A stretch of 64,000 nucleotides of DNA from JAVVXB01 sp036651815 (GTDB lineage: Bacteria > Bacillota > Clostridia > Christensenellales > CAG-138). The translations under genes and the position numbers were made by a program. Below, one piece after another: positions 61,085-64,000 of this stretch. The notes beneath the pieces were generated by a model. That model saw only the letters and a list, made by a program, of their open reading frames with translations, was not told the origin of the DNA and searched no databases. The number at the start of each line of letters is the position of its first letter. Within the stretch, counting starts at the first letter, position 1. The stretch is taken from contig JAVVXB010000004.1 in assembly GCA_036651815.1 (NCBI GenBank), positions 1 through 64,000 on the forward strand. Reading direction: 5' to 3'.

Positions 61085-62296
61085 TCAAAGCGCAAGCGCG
61101 GCAGTATCACGAGCGATGGTCATCTCTTCATCGGTCGGAATCACATAGATGCGTGCCTTGCTGTTCTTTGTTGAAATATCCACTTCCTCGCCGCGCGGAC
61201 AATTCTGGTTACACACTTTATCCAGTTCAATGCCGAGAAATTCCAGCCCACTTGCAATCAATTCGCGAATATAACGATCGTTCTCGCCAACACCCGCGGT
61301 AAACACGATCGCGTCCACGCCGCCAAGCGTAACTGCATAAGAGCCAATGTACTGTCTGACTTTGTATGCAAACATGTCCTGCGCGAGTTTGGCGCGCTCG
61401 TTGCCTTTTTGGGCAGCCATATCCAGATCTCGAAAATCGCTGGATACACCGGAGATGCCAAGCATACCGCTCTTCTTATTCATATAAAAGTCCATCTCTT
61501 TTGCCGTCATGCCGGTGCGTTCCATGAGAAACGGAATGATCGCCGGATCGATGCAGCCACAACGAGTTCCCATCGGTACACCTTCCAATGGCGTAAGGCC
61601 CATGGAGGTATCCGCGCACTGGCCGCCCTTGACGGCAGACAGGCTGGAGCCGTTGCCCAGGTGGCAGGTGATGACGCGGGTATCTTCCTTCTTCATGCCT
61701 AGTGCTTCAAGCTTTTTAACCGCTCTACCCGCCACATAACGGTGAGAGGTTCCATGAAATCCGTAACGACGAATCTGATACTTCTCATAGGCTTCATAAG
61801 GCAGTGCGTACATATAGGCTTTCTTCTCCATGGACTGCCCCCAAGCGGTATCAAATACGGCAACCATGGGCACATTCGGCATAGCGGCCATGCAGCCGCG
61901 AATGCCCATAAGATTTGCTGGGTTGTGCAGTGGCCCAAGCGGAATACAGTCTTCGATTGCCGCAAGCACGGTATCATTGATGAGTACGGGTTCACTGAAT
62001 TTATCGCCGCCATGCAGTACACGGTGACCAACCGCCGCAATGGATTTCATATCGGAAATCACGCCGATCTTTTGATCCGTCAATACGTTAAGCACGAGCT
62101 TAATGGCGTCTTCGTGGGTCTTCATGGTCTGTTTCTGTTGATACTCTTCGCCGCCGTTCGGCTTGTAGCTAAGAAAAGAGCCTTCGGTGCCGATTCGTTC
62201 GCAATTTCCTTTTGCGATCACCTTTTCACTGTCAATATCGATCAGCTGATATTTCAGCGAAGAACTGCCTGCGTTAACTACGAGAATATGCGTCAT
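61085..62296 (-). CDS. ackA: Acetate kinase
   Basis: Makes ATP from acetyl phosphate; 403 aa. VNAGSSSLKYQLID, HRVLHGGDKF, FDTAWGQSM, RYGFHGTSHRYV, HLGNGSSLSAVKGG and FTAGVGEN motifs are complete. Follows pta after 15 nt. Confidence 0.97.
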   Translation of the reverse strand: MTHILVVNAGSSSLKYQLIDIDSEKVIAKGNCERIGTEGSFLSYKPNGGEEYQQKQTMKTHEDAIKLVLNVLTDQKIGVISDMKSIAAVGHRVLHGGDKFSEPVLINDTVLAAIEDCIPLGPLHNPANLMGIRGCMAAMPNVPMVAVFDTAWGQSMEKKAYMYALPYEAYEKYQIRRYGFHGTSHRYVAGRAVKKLEALGMKKEDTRVITCHLGNGSSLSAVKGGQCADTSMGLTPLEGVPMGTRCGCIDPAIIPFLMERTGMTAKEMDFYMNKKSGMLGISGVSSDFRDLDMAAQKGNERAKLAQDMFAYKVRQYIGSYAVTLGGVDAIVFTAGVGENDRYIRELIASGLEFLGIELDKVCNQNCPRGEEVDISTKNSKARIYVIPTDEEMTIARDTAALAL

Positions 62297-62311
62297 AATT
62301 GGTCAAACTCC

Positions 62312-63310
62312 TTATTGATTCTGCGCCTGGACGGCGGTGATAGCAACTACGGAAACAATGTCGTCGACACTACATCCGCGAGAAAGATCGTTGATGGGAA
62401 ACTTAAATCCTTGGCAGATAGGGCCGATGGCCTCCGCTCCAGCCAAGCGCTGAACAAGTTTATAGCCGATGTTGCCGGCCTGCAAATCCGGGAAGATCAA
62501 TACGTTGGCCTTGCCGGCAACTGGACTGCCGGGAGATTTAAGCTGACCAACTTTTTCGACAAGCGCAGCATCCGCCTGCAGCTCACCATCCGCATTCAGC
62601 TCCGGCGCCATCTCGTGAACGAGCTGGGTCGCCTGACTGACCTTGTCCACCAGTTCATGCTTTGCGCTGCCTTTTGTGGAAAACGACAGCATGGCTACGC
62701 GTGGATCGATCCCGCAAAGTGCCTTGGCCGTTGCTGCAGTGGATATGGCGATGGCAGCAAGCTGTTCCGCCGTTGGATTTGGATTGACTGCACAGTCGCC
62801 AAAGACCAACACGCCATTATCACCGTAGACTTTATTGGGGACTTCTATAATAAAACAGCTGGAAACAACCGAGATGCCCTTTGCCATCTTGACGATTTGA
62901 AGACCGGGACGGAGCGTATCGCCGGTGGTGCAAATTGCGCCAGCAACCATACCGTCTGCGCGGCCCTCACGAATCATCATGGCGGCAAAAAACATCGGGT
63001 TTTTCATCGTCTTTTCGGCTTTTGCCATGTCCACGCCTTTTTCTTTGCGCATTTCATAGAACAACTCGATATAATGCGATAGGTCGGTGTCCGTCACAGG
63101 ATCGACAAAGTCAACGCCCCGGAGGGAAACGCCAAGGCGTTTGGCGGACGCCTCAATTGCATCCTTGTTGCCCAGCAAAGTAACCCGGGCAATCTTTTCC
63201 GCAACAATTTTTGCCGCAGCCTGTACGGTGCGTTCCTCGGGTCCTTCGGGTAAAAGAATATGCTTGAGGTTTGCTTTTGCTTTTTGCTTGATTGCATCCA
63301 TCAAAGACAT
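62312..63310 (-). CDS. pta: Phosphate acetyltransferase
   Basis: Converts acetyl-CoA to acetyl phosphate; 332 aa, the short class without the DRTGG domain. ILLPEGPEERTVQAA, GMVAGAICTTGDTLRPGLQIVK (in part), SSCFI, FGDCAVNPNPTAEQLA and PDLQAGNIGYKLVQRL are typical. ATG 63310 lies about 10 nt after GGGAGG. A TGG-TATCAT element upstream is a likely extended -10. Confidence 0.96.
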   Translation of the reverse strand: MSLMDAIKQKAKANLKHILLPEGPEERTVQAAAKIVAEKIARVTLLGNKDAIEASAKRLGVSLRGVDFVDPVTDTDLSHYIELFYEMRKEKGVDMAKAEKTMKNPMFFAAMMIREGRADGMVAGAICTTGDTLRPGLQIVKMAKGISVVSSCFIIEVPNKVYGDNGVLVFGDCAVNPNPTAEQLAAIAISTAATAKALCGIDPRVAMLSFSTKGSAKHELVDKVSQATQLVHEMAPELNADGELQADAALVEKVGQLKSPGSPVAGKANVLIFPDLQAGNIGYKLVQRLAGAEAIGPICQGFKFPINDLSRGCSVDDIVSVVAITAVQAQNQ

Positions 63311-63366
63311 GATATAGTAGCCTCCCATTATTTTTCATATGAATGATACCACAGATTGCCCCAAAA

Positions 63367-63375
63367 TGGTATACT
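63367..63375 (+). promoter_or_regulatory. Extended -10 promoter of tmcAL
   Basis: TGG-TATACT, about 34 bp before ATG 63409 and divergent from the pta promoter region. Confidence 0.5.
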
Positions 63376-63408
63376 AAAATAACTTATTCGCACGCATGGA
63401 GGGGAAAT

Positions 63409-64000
63409 ATGCGCGTTGTCGGCATCATCGCGGAATACAATCCGCTGCATAATGGGCATATCTACCACCTCGAGCAGGCAAAAGCGCAAACAGGTGCTGA
63501 GTATTGCATTGTCGTGATGTCCGGAAATTTCGTACAGCGCGGCGAACCAGCCTGCACAGACAAGTTTACCCGCACTGAATGGGCACTAAAAGCTGGCGCT
63601 GATCTCGTGCTGGAGCTCCCAAGCATCTATGCCGTCTCCAGTGCGGAACGTTTTGCTCTGGGCGGTGTACGCACACTCTTTGGTACAGGCGTCGTCACGG
63701 ATCTGGCTTTTGGCTGTGAGGAGCCAGATCTTTCGACGCTCTATCAGCTTGCCGATATCCTTACAACGGAACCGCCGGCGTTTCAGGCAGCTTTGCATGA
63801 GCAGCTCAAGCTGGGCAAATCCTATCCACGCGCACGGTTTGAGGCTCTGGCCAATTATGGCGTGCCGGATAATATGTTAGAAGCCATTGTCCAACCCAAC
63901 AATATACTTGCCATTGAGTATCTGCATGCGATTGGAATCTATGCCCCATCCATTCAGCCGCAGCCAATCACGCGCATCGGTTGCGGCTACAATAGCGAGA
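63409..64000 (+). CDS. tmcAL: tRNA(Met) cytidine acetate ligase TmcAL, cut by the window end
   Basis: Activates acetate with ATP and acetylates C34 of elongator tRNA-Met. The first 197 residues are present: MRVVGIIAEYNPLHNGHIYH with the HxGH-type nucleotidyl-transferase motif, MSGNFVQRGEPA, LELPSIYA and FGCEEPDL. GGAGGGG precedes the ATG. It is divergent from pta-ackA, which makes its acetate substrate, and its tRNA substrate is encoded at 163-239. The open frame continues to the last base. Confidence 0.95.
   Translation, partial: MRVVGIIAEYNPLHNGHIYHLEQAKAQTGAEYCIVVMSGNFVQRGEPACTDKFTRTEWALKAGADLVLELPSIYAVSSAERFALGGVRTLFGTGVVTDLAFGCEEPDLSTLYQLADILTTEPPAFQAALHEQLKLGKSYPRARFEALANYGVPDNMLEAIVQPNNILAIEYLHAIGIYAPSIQPQPITRIGCGYNSE

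Overview
This window looks like a chromosomal segment of an anaerobic member of the Bacillota, class Clostridia. Evidence: Gram-positive-type LexA boxes, strong GGAGG ribosome-binding sites, a T-box leader before hisS-aspS, the SCIFF peptide with its radical-SAM maturase, YlbF, IreB, a TIGR04086-like membrane protein, PrkC with PP2C, ScpAB, a stand-alone Spo0A DNA-binding domain, HemZ, and pta-ackA. I see no prophage, insertion sequence or CRISPR array. A 100-N block (35268-35367) shows the sequence is a draft assembly.

Layout. 1-474: five tRNA genes (Phe, Asp, Met, Glu, Pro) on the minus strand behind a consensus promoter. 516-8918: plus-strand operon miaB-ylbF-mutS-mutL-miaA-methionine gamma-lyase-like, joining tRNA A37 modification to mismatch repair. 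8928-14259: lexA with two SOS boxes, a divergent small Cys-rich gene, a XerS-like recombinase with a dif-like palindrome upstream, rnhA, proC, an SDR gene (ymfI-like) and nfo. 14441-20575: minus-strand run of three GT4 glycosyltransferases followed by larE-larB-larC (nickel-pincer nucleotide cofactor), with no larA in the window. 20751-25932: orphan Spo0A-C protein, iron-type alcohol dehydrogenase, and a Crp-regulator/ABC-importer operon. 26023-31978: exoA-maf, uvrC, ireB-ruvX and an orphan solute-binding lipoprotein.

31994-35209 (minus): iscR-iscS-iscU plus a 56-residue protein, ended by a terminator; then yajC, its terminator and a TIGR04086-like gene. 35434-38559: rdgB with a phosphoesterase, and M50 protease-scpA-scpB on the other strand. 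38946-47505 (plus): def-fmt-rsmB-rlmN-PP2C-prkC-rsgA-rpe, then a formate/nitrite channel gene. 47901-61031 (minus): scfA-scfB-recJ-apt-relA-dtd-MBL-hemZ, then hisS-aspS-rseC-trx behind a promoter and T-box. 61085-63310: pta-ackA, divergent from tmcAL, which runs off the window.

Most genes are housekeeping. The more unusual signals are: (i) apparently leaderless mRNAs, where a TGA-extended -10 box sits 6-8 nt before an ATG with no ribosome-binding site (exoA, rdgB, ymfI-like, first glycosyltransferase); (ii) a 17+6+17 palindrome beside a lone tyrosine recombinase; (iii) an assembly gap whose flanks share 11 bp and, when merged, recreate a perfect iscR promoter; (iv) a possible structured RNA and degenerate tandem repeats at 47551-47870; (v) a MiaA P-loop with His in place of Gly; (vi) small genes (SCIFF precursor, 56-aa Isc-operon protein) that length cut-offs would miss. 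Function calls rest on motif recognition by eye; no database search was possible.
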